Positions 1 through 8,728 of a stretch of 64,000 bases of DNA are shown one piece after another; position 1 is the first letter of the stretch, and every line of letters begins with the position of its first letter. Location: the NCBI GenBank assembly GCA_963815295.1, contig CAWFFZ010000008.1, forward strand, positions 868,001-932,000, written 5' to 3'. The translations under genes and the position numbers were made by a program. The DNA comes from JACDHG01 sp963815295 (GTDB lineage Bacteria > Actinomycetota > Actinomycetes > Propionibacteriales > Nocardioidaceae). The notes under the pieces are model-generated. The model was not told the DNA's origin, made no database searches, and was given only the letters and a program-made list of their open reading frames with translations.

Positions 1-144
1 AGCAACGTCGCGGGCCGCGCCTCCAACCCGTTCGGCGCGATCCTCGCCGGGGCTGTGGTGCTCGCGGCGCCCGCGGTCGCCCTGTTCGCCATCTTCCAGA
101 GGCACTTCACCAACACAGATCTCGGATCCGGGATCAAGGGCTAG
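1..144 (+). CDS. Carbohydrate ABC transporter permease, C-terminal fragment
   Basis: This is the last 47 codons of a gene that begins before the window. The frame ends in TAG at 142-144. It reads a hydrophobic segment followed by a tail of the type FQRHF...GIKG, the usual ending of MalG-type sugar permeases, whose members typically finish with FQRYFV...GAVKG. The protein would be an inner-membrane subunit of a sugar importer. The glycan-active genes just downstream on the same strand suggest their products and this importer handle the same carbohydrate, but the substrate cannot be read from this fragment. Confidence 0.75.
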   Translation, partial: SNVAGRASNPFGAILAGAVVLAAPAVALFAIFQRHFTNTDLGSGIKG

Positions 145-190
145 CACCCCGACCACACCACCCTGGCAACACCAAAGGAACGAGAAGCTC

Positions 191-2281
191 ATGACAAGCG
201 CATCCATCACTGAGCGACAAGGACGCCGAGCAGGACTCGGGTGGCGGGCCGGCACGGCCGTTGCCACTCTCGCCCTCCTGGTGGCAACCCCGTCGGTAGT
301 GGTGTCGGCAGATGCCGGCAACGAGGTACGACGTCAGGCGCCTGCTGCGGCAGCACCGCTGACCAACCTCGCCCATCTCGACTGGCTCAGCGTCCCGGTC
401 GACCCGCCGACCCAGGCAGGTCACACGACGTACCGGCTGGCGCAGGAGCCCGAGATCGGGGTGCTGTGGACGTATGCCGAGCCCGACGGGGCCGGCGGCT
501 TCGAGCACGTCGGCGGGGGCGAGTACGACCCGGACACGAACACCTGGGGGCAAGGCGCTTTCAACGCCGATGACGTCACGCGGGCCGCCGTTGTGTACCT
601 GCGGCACTGGAAAGCGACGGGCTCGACCACGAGCATGTACAAGGCGTACCAGTTGCTCCGCGGCGTGACCTACCTGCAGACGGCGACCGGGCCGAACCGC
701 GGAAACGTCGTGCTCTGGATGCAGCCCGACGGCACCCTCAACCACAGCGCGGAGCCGCCCGAGCTTCCCGACCCGTCGGACAGCGACCAGTCCTACTGGC
801 TGGCGCGAACGATCTGGGCGCTGGGCGAGGGCTACGCCGCCTTCCGTAACCAGGACCCGGCATTCGCCAGCTTCCTCCGCGACCGGCTGGACCTGGCCAT
901 CGGTGCGGTCAACCGGCAGGTGCTCGACCGCTACGGCGACTACCTCAACATCGACGGCGAGCGCACCCCAGCGTGGCTCATCGTGGACGGAGCCGACGCG
1001 ACGGCCGAGGCGATTCTCGGACTCTCGGCCTATGTCGATGCGGGTGGTCCGCCCGCGGCGAGGAGGGCGCTGGCTCGACTCAGCGAAGGGGTCGCCGCCT
1101 TGTCTGCCGGCAACAAGCAGTCATGGCCGTTCGGATCAATCCGGCCCTGGGCCTTGTCGCGTTCGGTGTGGCACGGGTGGGGCTCCCAGATGCCGGCGGC
1201 ACTCGCCCGGGCGTCTGTCGTGCTGGGAAACGACGGCCTGGCGCGCGCTGCGGCCCGCGACTCGTTCACGTTCGACCCGTGGTTGCTGACCTCCGGCGGA
1301 CCCGACAACGGAAGGATGCCGACCCGCGCCGACCTACAGCAGATCGCCTACGGGGCGGACTCCCGCGTGCAGTCGCTGATCGCGACGGCCGAGGCCACCG
1401 ACCGCGTCGGAGGCCGACGGCTGGCGGGGATCATGGCGGCATGGTTCTTCGGCGCCAACCCGGCGGGTGAGGCGATGTACGACCCGGCCACCGGTACGAC
1501 GTACGACGGCATCTCGGGCGACGGCTCCATCAACCGGAACTCCGGCGCCGAGTCAACCATCCACGGGCTGCTGACGATGATCGCATTGGACGGGCACCCG
1601 GGTATTGCCAACCTGGCCAGGACGGCGTCCATCCAGTCGCGCGTCGGTACTACCACCCTCGAGGCGGAGCAGGGCACGATGAGCGGGGACGCTGAGGCTG
1701 TCGCGCTTGCTGACAGGTGGACGGGGGAGTCGCTCTTCGGCGGCACCGGCTATGCCTCGATCGGCCCTGGCGGTTCGGTCACGATGCCGGTGTCGTCCAG
1801 TCAGCGGTCCCTCGTCATTCCCGTCTTCGAGCTGCGACCAGGCAGCTCTGCGGTGACGAGGTTCCGCGCTGACGGTGACTTCATCGGAAGGGTCAGGTCC
1901 GATGCGATCGGCGCTCAGGGCGCATCACCGGCACCGGGTGCGTTGCTCCCGGTGACGCTGCCCGGCGCGAAGCCGACGGGGGTCACCGAGCTCGTGGCCT
2001 CGCGCGGCGACGCGCAACTCGCTGGCCGGGCAAGGCTCGACGCAGTCATGCTGGAGCCTTTCGTGTCACGATTCGTCCTCAGGGGCGACGATCACGGGAC
2101 GGCCTTGATCTCGAGCGCCTCTGAGCGCCCCCGAAAGGCTCGCGTGCTCATGGCCGGCAGCGGCCCGGCGCGCATCGAGTCCTACGACCGACTTGGCCGC
2201 CTGCTAGGCGTCACCTCCAGTCGCGCTCGTACGGTTCTGGTTACGGTCCCAGCCGGCGGGTTCACGTTCGTTCGTCGCTAG
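191..2281 (+). CDS. Secreted alpha/alpha-toroid glycoside hydrolase-like protein with C-terminal beta domain
   Basis: The product is 696 aa. An N-terminal signal peptide is seen at about residues 14-40 (arginines, then an Ala/Leu/Val core ending near SADA). Residues ~55-480 are helix-rich with repeated Trp/Tyr-rich hairpins and an AWFFGANP segment near 420, reminiscent of six-hairpin glycosidases such as GH9-type folds. From ~495 a beta-rich region starts with LEAEQGTMSG, the typical opening of CBM6/35-like modules. I cannot assign an EC activity. It lies 46 bp after a sugar permease gene and upstream of GH130 and AGE genes, so an extracellular role in degrading or binding a glycan is the best inference. 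A ribosome site (aaggaacgag) precedes the ATG. Confidence 0.6.
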   Translation: MTSASITERQGRRAGLGWRAGTAVATLALLVATPSVVVSADAGNEVRRQAPAAAAPLTNLAHLDWLSVPVDPPTQAGHTTYRLAQEPEIGVLWTYAEPDGAGGFEHVGGGEYDPDTNTWGQGAFNADDVTRAAVVYLRHWKATGSTTSMYKAYQLLRGVTYLQTATGPNRGNVVLWMQPDGTLNHSAEPPELPDPSDSDQSYWLARTIWALGEGYAAFRNQDPAFASFLRDRLDLAIGAVNRQVLDRYGDYLNIDGERTPAWLIVDGADATAEAILGLSAYVDAGGPPAARRALARLSEGVAALSAGNKQSWPFGSIRPWALSRSVWHGWGSQMPAALARASVVLGNDGLARAAARDSFTFDPWLLTSGGPDNGRMPTRADLQQIAYGADSRVQSLIATAEATDRVGGRRLAGIMAAWFFGANPAGEAMYDPATGTTYDGISGDGSINRNSGAESTIHGLLTMIALDGHPGIANLARTASIQSRVGTTTLEAEQGTMSGDAEAVALADRWTGESLFGGTGYASIGPGGSVTMPVSSSQRSLVIPVFELRPGSSAVTRFRADGDFIGRVRSDAIGAQGASPAPGALLPVTLPGAKPTGVTELVASRGDAQLAGRARLDAVMLEPFVSRFVLRGDDHGTALISSASERPRKARVLMAGSGPARIESYDRLGRLLGVTSSRARTVLVTVPAGGFTFVRR

Positions 2282-2366
2282 CGAGCTGGCCGTCGCGCGC
2301 CTGCACCCGAGAGGCTGCAGTCGTCGCGGCTGCCTTCGTGGCTGCACTGATCGAGAATGAGGAGAC

Positions 2367-3347
2367 ATGACAGGTCACGCCGTCCCCCATGCAGAGTTCC
2401 CACTCGGGCCCTTCACGCCGTACGAAGGAAACCCGATCCTGCGGCCGCAGGGTGACACGTGGGAGTCCGGCAGCGTCTACAACCCTGCCGCCGTCGTGAA
2501 GGGCGACCAGGTGGTGCTGCTCTACCGGGCGCACGCCGATGACATCGTGTCGCATGTCGGTCTGGCCACGAGTGACGACGGGATCCACTTCGAGCGGCAT
2601 CCCGACCCGGTCATCTCGCCGACCGAGGACTACGAGAAGTTCGGTTGCGAAGACCCGCGCGTGACCGAGATCGACGGCACGTACTACCTGACCTACAGCG
2701 CCTGGGACCGCAAGTCCGCGCAGTTGTGTCTCGCGACGTCGACCGACCTGTTCAACTGGACCAAGTACGGGCCGATGTTCCCCGACTTCAACACGTTTCT
2801 CCCGGCCGGCTACGGCACCGACGCGCCGTGGAGCAAGGCCGGAGGGATCCTGTCGGTGCCCATCAACGGCCGCTACCTCATGTACTTCGGCGAGGGGTCG
2901 ATCTGGTACGCGTGGTCCGACGACCTGATCCACTGGACTCCTGGCTCGAACGACGAGCCGATCATGACGCCGACGCCACCGGGGACCTTCGGCTCATTCC
3001 TGGTCGAGGTAGGCCCGCAGCCGATCATCACCAACAACGGCATGATCCTGCTGATTCACAACGCGGCGGTGAAGTATGACGACGGGAGTGTGCGCTATAC
3101 GAGCGGTCAGCTGCTGTTCTCGCCGGATGATCCGACAAAAGTGCTCGCGCAGATGAACGGACCGTGGCTGGAGCCGCAGACCCACGAGGACAAGCACGGG
3201 CTGGTCTCAAACGTGACGTTCGTCGAGGGGCTGGTGTACTTCCGGGACTCGTGGTTCGCCTACTACGGGCAGAGCGACTCGACCCTCGGGGTGGCCGTTT
3301 ACAAAGTTGGTGACACCTACTGGTCGCAGGCGGAGGCGGCCTGGTGA
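2367..3347 (+). CDS. GH130 family glycosidase/mannoside phosphorylase-like protein
   Basis: The product is 326 aa with no signal peptide, so it is cytoplasmic. It has the five-bladed propeller signature of GH130/DUF377: NPAAVV with LLYRAH near residues 39-56, HVGLATSDDG near 63-72 and the family hallmark EDPRV at ~95-99, which lies in the region carrying the general acid in characterised members. GH130 enzymes mostly phosphorolyse beta-mannosides (mannosylglucose, mannooligosaccharides or mannosyl-GlcNAc); some are hydrolases. The exact linkage cannot be read here. A GAGGAG ribosome site sits 6 bases before the ATG. The stop overlaps the start of the AGE-type epimerase gene. Together they suggest a pathway like epimerisation plus phosphorolysis of a mannosyl disaccharide. 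Confidence 0.8.
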   Translation: MTGHAVPHAEFPLGPFTPYEGNPILRPQGDTWESGSVYNPAAVVKGDQVVLLYRAHADDIVSHVGLATSDDGIHFERHPDPVISPTEDYEKFGCEDPRVTEIDGTYYLTYSAWDRKSAQLCLATSTDLFNWTKYGPMFPDFNTFLPAGYGTDAPWSKAGGILSVPINGRYLMYFGEGSIWYAWSDDLIHWTPGSNDEPIMTPTPPGTFGSFLVEVGPQPIITNNGMILLIHNAAVKYDDGSVRYTSGQLLFSPDDPTKVLAQMNGPWLEPQTHEDKHGLVSNVTFVEGLVYFRDSWFAYYGQSDSTLGVAVYKVGDTYWSQAEAAW

Positions 3348-4574
3348 TGGCGTGGCTCGACGCACCCGCGCATCACCGATGGCTTGAGGCTGAGGGCGAC
3401 CGGCTGCTGGAGTTCAGCAAGGCCTCTCGGCATCCGGCCGGCGGCTTCGCCTGGCTCGACGACGCGGGGGTGCCCCAGCTCGACCAACCTGTCGAGCTCT
3501 GGATCACCTGCCGGATGACGCACGTGTTCGCGCTCGGACAGCTGATGGGCCGACCCGGCTGTCGGGGCATGGTCGACCACGGTGTCCGCGCCCTGGCCGG
3601 CCCTTTCCGCGACCCGGCGAACGGCGGTTGGTACGCCGGCGTGGACTCCGCGGGGCCGACGTCACGAGGCAAGACGGCATACGAGCATGCGTTTGTCCTG
3701 CTGGCCGCGACCAGTGCTGCGAGGGCCGACGCCGAGGGTGCATCGGAACTGCTCGACCAGGCGTTGGACGTGTTGCTGACCCGGTTCTGGGACGACGACA
3801 ACGACATGGTGGTCGAGGAGTGGGACGAGAGCTGGACAACGCTTGACGACTACCGCGGCGTGAATGCGAACATGCACACGGTCGAGGCGCTGCTCGCCGC
3901 CGCCGACACCACCCATGACCGGACGCTGCTCGACCGCGCCCTCCGCATCGTCACGCGCGTCGTGCACGACCTCGCCCGCGGCAACGAGTGGCGCATCCCG
4001 GAACACTTCGATACCGACTGGGTGTCGATCCCCGACTACAACATCGAAAGCCCGGCACATCCGTTCCGACCGTACGGCGCCACCATCGGCCACTGGCTCG
4101 AGTGGGCGCGGCTGGCGCTGCACCTGCGCGCTGCGATCGGTGAGTACAGCGCGCCGGGATGGCTGCTCGACGACGCTCGCGAGCTCTTCAGCGCAGCGGT
4201 GCGGGAGGGGTGGTCGGTCGACGGCGCCGATGGGTTCCTCTACACCGTCGACTGGAAGGGCAAGCCGGTTGTCCGGCGAGCGGATGCACTGGGTTGCGGC
4301 CGAGGCGACGGCGACAGCGGCGGCGCTCTACAAGGCGACGGGGGAGGATACGTACGCCGACTGGTACGAGACGTGGTGGGACCACATCGCCGACGTCTTC
4401 ATCGACCAGCAGCTTGGCTCGTGGCGGCACGAGCTCGACTCGAGCAACCGGCCCAGCGGCGTGGTCTGGAAGGGCAAGCCAGACACCTACCACGCGATGC
4501 AGGCGACGTTGTTCCCCCGCCTGCCGATGGCGCCGAGCCTGGCGACCGCGCTCCGGGACGGCCAGCTCGACTGA
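3344..4574 (+). pseudogene. AGE (N-acylglucosamine 2-epimerase) family epimerase/isomerase, frameshifted
   Basis: The intact protein would be about 410 aa, the normal length for the family. The reading frame that starts with GTG-ATG at 3344/3347 runs to a KPVVR segment ending near 4276, then loses homology. The +1 frame picks up at 4278 with ERMHWVAAEA, the family's conserved His/Glu segment, and continues to the TGA at 4572-4574. One extra base around 4274-4277 explains this. Members are (alpha/alpha)6 barrels that epimerise or isomerise sugars at C2 (GlcNAc/ManNAc, cellobiose/glucosylmannose, mannose/fructose). The start overlaps the GH130 stop, so the two were translationally coupled. Whether the frameshift is real or a sequencing error cannot be told here. 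Confidence 0.8.
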
Positions 4575-4576
4575 CG

Positions 4577-5524
4577 TCAGGCGCCGGCGTCGACGAGGTC
4601 ATCGTCGTACCGCAGCGACAGGGCGTCTGCGGCGAGGTCGAGCGTGATCCGGCCCCCGATCGGCAGCGGGATCTTCCGGGCTGTGTGTCCGAACTCCACG
4701 TTGGTGACGACCGGGACACTGCTGCCGGTGCAGCGCAGGATCATCTCGTCCCACTTGGTGTCGGGGGCATCGTCGCGAGGGCAGTCCTCTGGCACTCCGA
4801 CGACGAGGGCGGCGATGCGGTCGAAGATCCCGGCGAGGCGGAGGTGGGTAAGGCCGGCGTCGATGGTGACCCAGGGGGCGAAGACCTCCTCGAGGATCAG
4901 GATGGCGCCGTCGAGGGCCGGCATCCACGGCGTACCGACGAGCGCACGGATCGTGCCGAGGTGCCCGCCGACGACTGAGCCACTGACCGTGACGCCGGCG
5001 CCACGGACGACCCGCCAAGGCTCACCTCGGACCTCCGTGCCGGAGACGGGGCCGGTGACGATCCGCCAGAACGCGTCCTCGGTGGCGGCGTTGACCTCGG
5101 GCTGGAAGAAGTCATAGCCGGAGGGGCCGTGCAAGGTGAGCAGCCCGGTGCGGGCGTAGATCGCGTTGGCCAGAATCGACGGGTCGGACATGCCGGTGAA
5201 CACCTTCGGATTGGCCGCGATGGTGTCGTAGTCGAGCGCATCGACCAGGTGGCTGGCGCCTTTGCCGCCAGACGCCGGCACGATCAGCGACACCTCCGAG
5301 TCGGCGAATGCGGCCATCAGCGCGCTCGCGCGCCGGGAGGCAGGCCCTGCGACGTAGCTGGTTGCATCGGTGACGTCGGACATGACCCGGACCGGGTGGC
5401 CGCGGCCCTCGAAGTAGGCCACCAGGCGGTCGAGCTCGTCGATCGTGACGGCTGAGGAGGTCGGCACGACCGCGACAGTGTCGCCAGGCCGCACGGCGCG
5501 GGGATGAACGGGTCGCGGGCTCAT
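4577..5524 (-). CDS. S66 family LD-carboxypeptidase-like protein
   Basis: The product is 315 aa and cytoplasmic. The S66 triad is visible: nucleophile Ser113 in GMSDPS, Glu212 in LEEVF, and His280 in FGHTARK. These positions match the spacing known for LD-carboxypeptidase A (Ser ~115, Glu ~217, His ~285). LdcA removes the terminal D-Ala from tetrapeptide muropeptides during cell-wall recycling; related MccF proteins cleave peptide-nucleotide antibiotics. Its proximity to the NagZ/NamZ/MurQ genes on the same strand favours the muropeptide role. It is convergent with the AGE gene, with two bases between stop codons. Confidence 0.85.
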   Translation of the reverse strand: MSPRPVHPRAVRPGDTVAVVPTSSAVTIDELDRLVAYFEGRGHPVRVMSDVTDATSYVAGPASRRASALMAAFADSEVSLIVPASGGKGASHLVDALDYDTIAANPKVFTGMSDPSILANAIYARTGLLTLHGPSGYDFFQPEVNAATEDAFWRIVTGPVSGTEVRGEPWRVVRGAGVTVSGSVVGGHLGTIRALVGTPWMPALDGAILILEEVFAPWVTIDAGLTHLRLAGIFDRIAALVVGVPEDCPRDDAPDTKWDEMILRCTGSSVPVVTNVEFGHTARKIPLPIGGRITLDLAADALSLRYDDDLVDAGA

Positions 5525-5603
5525 CGGACCTGCCTCCGGGCGTCCTCATACCACCGCCAGACGCGCCCGACCATCCCTGATCCTAAAGGGAGACTGTGGA
5601 GCT

Positions 5604-5682
5604 ACGTCTTCCGACTTCTGTCGGGAAACGACGTGGTCTCGAGCGTTCTAGCCGTCGTTTGCCGTCGAGTGTCGGAAGACGT
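5604..5682. repeat. Long imperfect inverted repeat between XRE regulator and S66 gene
   Basis: Left arm 5604-5632 and right arm 5654-5682 are inverted copies. The outer 12 bases are perfect (ACGTCTTCCGAC against GTCGGAAGACGT), the inner 7 (AAACGAC/GTCGTTT) are perfect, and about 23 of 29 positions match overall. The loop is 21 bases. It sits downstream of the minus-strand XRE gene and upstream of the S66 gene, so it may be a terminator or processing hairpin, an operator, or a small palindromic repeat element. No T-tract follows either arm. Confidence 0.6.
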
Positions 5683-5705
5683 CGCGCGGCCGGATGTCGG
5701 AGACG

Positions 5706-5936
5706 TCAGGCGGGATCGGTGTAGCGGAGCAGGTCGCCGGGCTGGCAGCCGAGCACCTCGCACAGGGCGGTGAGCGTCGAGAAGCGAATCGCGCGGGCGC
5801 GGCCGTTCTTGAGGATTGACAGGTTGGCGACGGTGATGTCCGCGCGCGCGGCGAGCTCGGTCAGCGTCATACCGTGCTCTTCAAGGAGCACATCGAGGTG
5901 AGCCGTGATCTTGTGCTCGGGCGTCGGCGTCGGCAT
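5706..5936 (-). CDS. Small XRE/Cro-type HTH regulator (YozG-like)
   Basis: The product is 76 aa and is almost entirely a helix-turn-helix. The elements are a leading HLDVLLEEHGMTLTELA helix pair, the turn ARADITVANLSILKNG, and a final region with FSTLTALCEVLGCQPGDLL that is typical of the short YozG/Cro family. These regulators usually pair with a DUF2975 membrane protein. That partner is immediately upstream here, and its TGA abuts this gene's ATG, so the two are translationally coupled. The likely role is DNA binding with membrane-linked modulation. The AT-rich dyads at 6575-6620 are the obvious candidate operator for autoregulation. Confidence 0.9.
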   Translation of the reverse strand: MPTPTPEHKITAHLDVLLEEHGMTLTELAARADITVANLSILKNGRARAIRFSTLTALCEVLGCQPGDLLRYTDPA

Positions 5937-6563
5937 TCAGACCATCCCTTCGACGTCGTCGCGCAGCCGCACCCCGTACGCGAACACCTCGGACAAGATG
6001 AACGCGCCCAGCCCGGCAAGCAGCGCTCCGGCCGGCAGCGTGTAACCGGCCACGCCCAGGTCGACGTCGGGGAACGGCGGCAGTTCGTTGTAGAGGGAAG
6101 ACCTCAGGGCGTAGTTCAGCAGCTCGACGAGTGGGGCTCCCGCGACCAGGATGAAGCCGAGGCCACGGAGCCGACGAACGTTGTCGGATCCGAACGGGTC
6201 GCCACGCATCACCGACCGCATGAAGCCTCTGAGCAGCCACAAGCCCGCGATGAAGAGTGCGGTGGGACCCAAGTCCATCGCTGACCTCAACACCATCTGC
6301 TTCGTGGTGGGGTCGTGTATCTCGACCGACACCTCGGGCGAGCCGCCGATGCGCAACCCGGGCGGCAGAGCGCCGAGGTCCTCGGACGACAGGTGGAACG
6401 GTGCCGTGAGCGTCTCGCCATAGAGCAGCGACTCACCGTCGCGCGCCACGCCGACGACAAGTGAGACCAGCGCCAGCGCACCGAAGGCGATCGCGAGCAC
6501 AAGCATGAGATTCACCAACGCGTTGCCAGTCCTGACGGCACCCGAAGGCTCCGGTGTTGTCAT
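5937..6563 (-). CDS. DUF2975 membrane protein
   Basis: I place the start at the ATG at 6561-6563, preceded by GGGGAG, rather than the upstream TTG at 6587. This gives 208 aa. Four hydrophobic segments are visible: near residues 12-38, 95-112, 128-147 and 170-192. A polar extracytoplasmic loop (SSEDLGALPPG...) lies between the first two. This is the DUF2975 pattern. Such proteins are found beside short XRE regulators; the function is unproven, and a sensor or anti-regulator role is inferred from the pairing. The coding region is followed directly by the HTH gene with zero spacing. Confidence 0.85.
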   Translation of the reverse strand: MTTPEPSGAVRTGNALVNLMLVLAIAFGALALVSLVVGVARDGESLLYGETLTAPFHLSSEDLGALPPGLRIGGSPEVSVEIHDPTTKQMVLRSAMDLGPTALFIAGLWLLRGFMRSVMRGDPFGSDNVRRLRGLGFILVAGAPLVELLNYALRSSLYNELPPFPDVDLGVAGYTLPAGALLAGLGAFILSEVFAYGVRLRDDVEGMV

Positions 6564-6574
6564 GTGACTCCCCA

Positions 6575-6620
6575 TATCGATTAACAATAGTATTGATAAA
6601 CAATAACATCGATTATCGAT
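6575..6620. promoter_or_regulatory. AT-rich dyad operator/promoter of the DUF2975-XRE operon
   Basis: This stretch is strikingly AT-rich for the window. It contains two dyads: TTAACAATA-g-TATTGATAA at 6581-6599 (8 of 9 pairs match) and ATCGAT-t-ATCGAT at 6608-6620 (perfect arms). A further ATCGATTA copy sits at 6576-6583. It lies just upstream of the DUF2975 start on the minus strand and behind the aldolase gene, so it probably contains the operon promoter and the binding sites of its own XRE regulator. Confidence 0.65.
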
Positions 6621-6676
6621 ACGTCAATGGGAGCGTCAGACGGCCCAGGAGTCGAGACGGGTAGCGACGGGAAGGA

Positions 6677-7504
6677 TCAGGACGCGAGTACGCCGAGCAG
6701 CCGTGACACTTCTGCTGCAACGGCGTCACGCCCGGGCCCGAGGTACTTGCGCGGGTCGACCAGCCGATCGTCGCCGGCGAGCGACTCTCGCACCGCCGCC
6801 GTCATCGCCTTGTTGAGGTGGGTGGCGATGTTGATCTTGACCATCCCGTGGGCAACCGCGGCGACGATTCCGGCGTCGGGCACACCCGACGAGCCATGCA
6901 GCACCAGGGGTACGTCGACGGCTGCTGCGATAGCCGCGATCAAATCGTTGTCGAGCTCCGCGTCACGCGTCAGCATCGCGTGCGACGAACCGACCGCGAC
7001 CGCCAAGGCATCGACGTCGGTGGCCTCGACATACGTGGCGGCCTCGGCCGGGTCGGTGCGGACTCCGGCTGCATGGACGCCGTCCTTGCCACCGACCTCG
7101 CCCAGTTCAGCCTCGACCCATACCGCCCGGTCGTGGCACCACCGCGTCACCTCGGCGGTCGAGGCGACGTTTGCGTCGTGCGGCATCGCCGAGGCGTCAT
7201 ACATGACCGATCCGACTCCGAGCCCGACTGCCTGCTCGACAAGTTGTACGTCGGTGGCGTGGTCGAGGTGCACGACCACCTCGGCAGAGCTCTCCGCCGC
7301 AACCCGTAGACACGCGATCGTCAACGGTGCAAGGGATCCGTGGTAGGCAGCGGTGTTCTCCGAGATCTGCAGCACAACCGGCCGCGCCGCCGCCTCAGCC
7401 CCGGCGACGATGGCCTCGGCATGCTCGAGCTGGATGACGTTGAACGCGCCGAGCCCGCCCGGGCGTGCGGAGGCGACCGCGGCAGCCATCGCGACGACCG
7501 TCAT
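6677..7504 (-). CDS. Class II aldolase, tagatose/fructose-bisphosphate type
   Basis: I use the ATG at 7502-7504 (product 275 aa), which aligns with the family start; longer in-frame extension is low-complexity. Zinc ligands are visible as HLDHA (residues 79-83), SSHAML (His175) and LHGSSG (His203). The fold is the GatY/KbaY/FbaA TIM barrel. It would cleave a ketose 1,6-bisphosphate to DHAP and glyceraldehyde-3-P. Location after nagA, the ROK kinase and an AgaS-like SIS gene resembles aga (GalNAc) clusters, where the substrate is tagatose-1,6-bisphosphate, but a fructose-bisphosphate substrate fits equally well. No phosphofructokinase gene is present nearby. Confidence 0.85.
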   Translation of the reverse strand: MTVVAMAAAVASARPGGLGAFNVIQLEHAEAIVAGAEAAARPVVLQISENTAAYHGSLAPLTIACLRVAAESSAEVVVHLDHATDVQLVEQAVGLGVGSVMYDASAMPHDANVASTAEVTRWCHDRAVWVEAELGEVGGKDGVHAAGVRTDPAEAATYVEATDVDALAVAVGSSHAMLTRDAELDNDLIAAIAAAVDVPLVLHGSSGVPDAGIVAAVAHGMVKINIATHLNKAMTAAVRESLAGDDRLVDPRKYLGPGRDAVAAEVSRLLGVLAS

Positions 7505-7535
7505 GCCGCCCCACCAACGGCAGCCTCGGGCGCGA

Positions 7536-8722
7536 TCACGACAACCACTGCCCACCGCGCATTACGCGCACCGGTCGGAGCTCCTCGTCGGTGACCAGCA
7601 GGTCGGCCGCACAGCCCGCCATCAAGGCGCCGCGCGTATCCGCGACACCGAGGATGCGTGCGGGCGTCTGGCTGGCCGCCCGCACCGCGTCGACTAGGGG
7701 AACCCCGGCCCGGTGCACCGCCCTCGCCACCACCTCGACGAGATGACTGGTGCCACCGGCGATCGTCCCCTTCGCACCAGGTTCGGTGGGCCGACCACTC
7801 AGCCGGGCGACCCCTTCACTGACCTCTCACCGGCTGACCACCCAGCACGTACTCACCATCAGGCATACCGGCAGCGGCCATCGCGTCGGTGATCAGCACC
7901 ACCGAGCCCGGACGCTGCCGCCGCGAACACCATCGCCACGAAGCCGTCGTCGACGTGCACCCCATCTCCGACCACCTCGACGGCGGCGCGACCCAACGCC
8001 GCCTCCGCCAACGACGCACCGACCGGACCCACGTCACGGTGGTGGAACGGTGGCATGCCGTTGGCGAGATGCGTGACGAGCCCGTGGCCATCGAGGCTGC
8101 GCAGAGCGGCCCGGAAGACCTCGTACGACGCGTCGCTGTGGCCGAGCGCGACGGTGATTCCCGCCGCCCGGAGGCGCGTCGCCGCGTCATCCGCGCGGGC
8201 CAGCTCAGGGGCGATCGTCATCACCCTGATCGCACCGTCGGCGATCGGCAGCAGCTCGTCGATCAGGTCGAGGTCGGGCGCTATCAGGAACTCGGGAGGT
8301 TGCGCGCCACATCTCGCTACCGACAAGAAGGGACCTTCCAGATGGATCCCAACAAACTCACCGGACGCGACGAGCGGCGTCAGCGCGCGGACCTGGTCGA
8401 GCAGGACGTCGGGCGCTGCAGTCACCAGGCTGGCGACCAGGCTCGTTGTGCCATGCAAGGCGTGGTGAGCAGCCGCCGCGAGCGCCTCGGCTTGATCGGT
8501 CGTGGGCACGGCATGGCCGCCACCGCCATGGCAGTGGATGTCGACGAGACCGGGGAGCACGACGCCTGTGGGCTCAGGGAGCTCGACGCCGGGATGTTGC
8601 CCGCGCCAATCATCGGCCGCACCGACGTACGTGATCGAGCCACCCTCGACGGCCACGACGCCATCGGCCACCTCGTCGACGGGCGTCACGAGCCTGCCGC
8701 GGACGAGCACCTGCTCAGTCAT
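7536..8722 (-). pseudogene. nagA: N-acetylglucosamine-6-phosphate deacetylase, frameshifted twice
   Basis: The amidohydrolase signature is clear: DIHCHGG near residue 62, GIHLEGPFL (metal Glu), GHSDASY, and THLANGMPPFHHRD. The first frame loses homology near 7901-7915; a second frame supplies VLITDAMAAAGMPDG, which contains the catalytic Asp. Another shift near 7820-7830 restores a third frame reading EGVARL...AVHRAGVPLVDAV through to the TGA at 7536. All parts of a ~395 aa NagA are present, so two small indels explain the break. NagA removes acetate from GlcNAc-6-P (or GalNAc-6-P), the product of MurQ. It is 6 bases from the ROK kinase stop, in one operon. Decay and sequencing error are both possible. 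Confidence 0.85.
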
Positions 8723-8728
8723 CCCGGC

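Noticed and set aside
3347..4978. A 540-codon open frame through the AGE gene and beyond
   Set aside because: After ~4277 it loses homology and runs antisense through the S66 gene; the true C-terminus is in the next frame.
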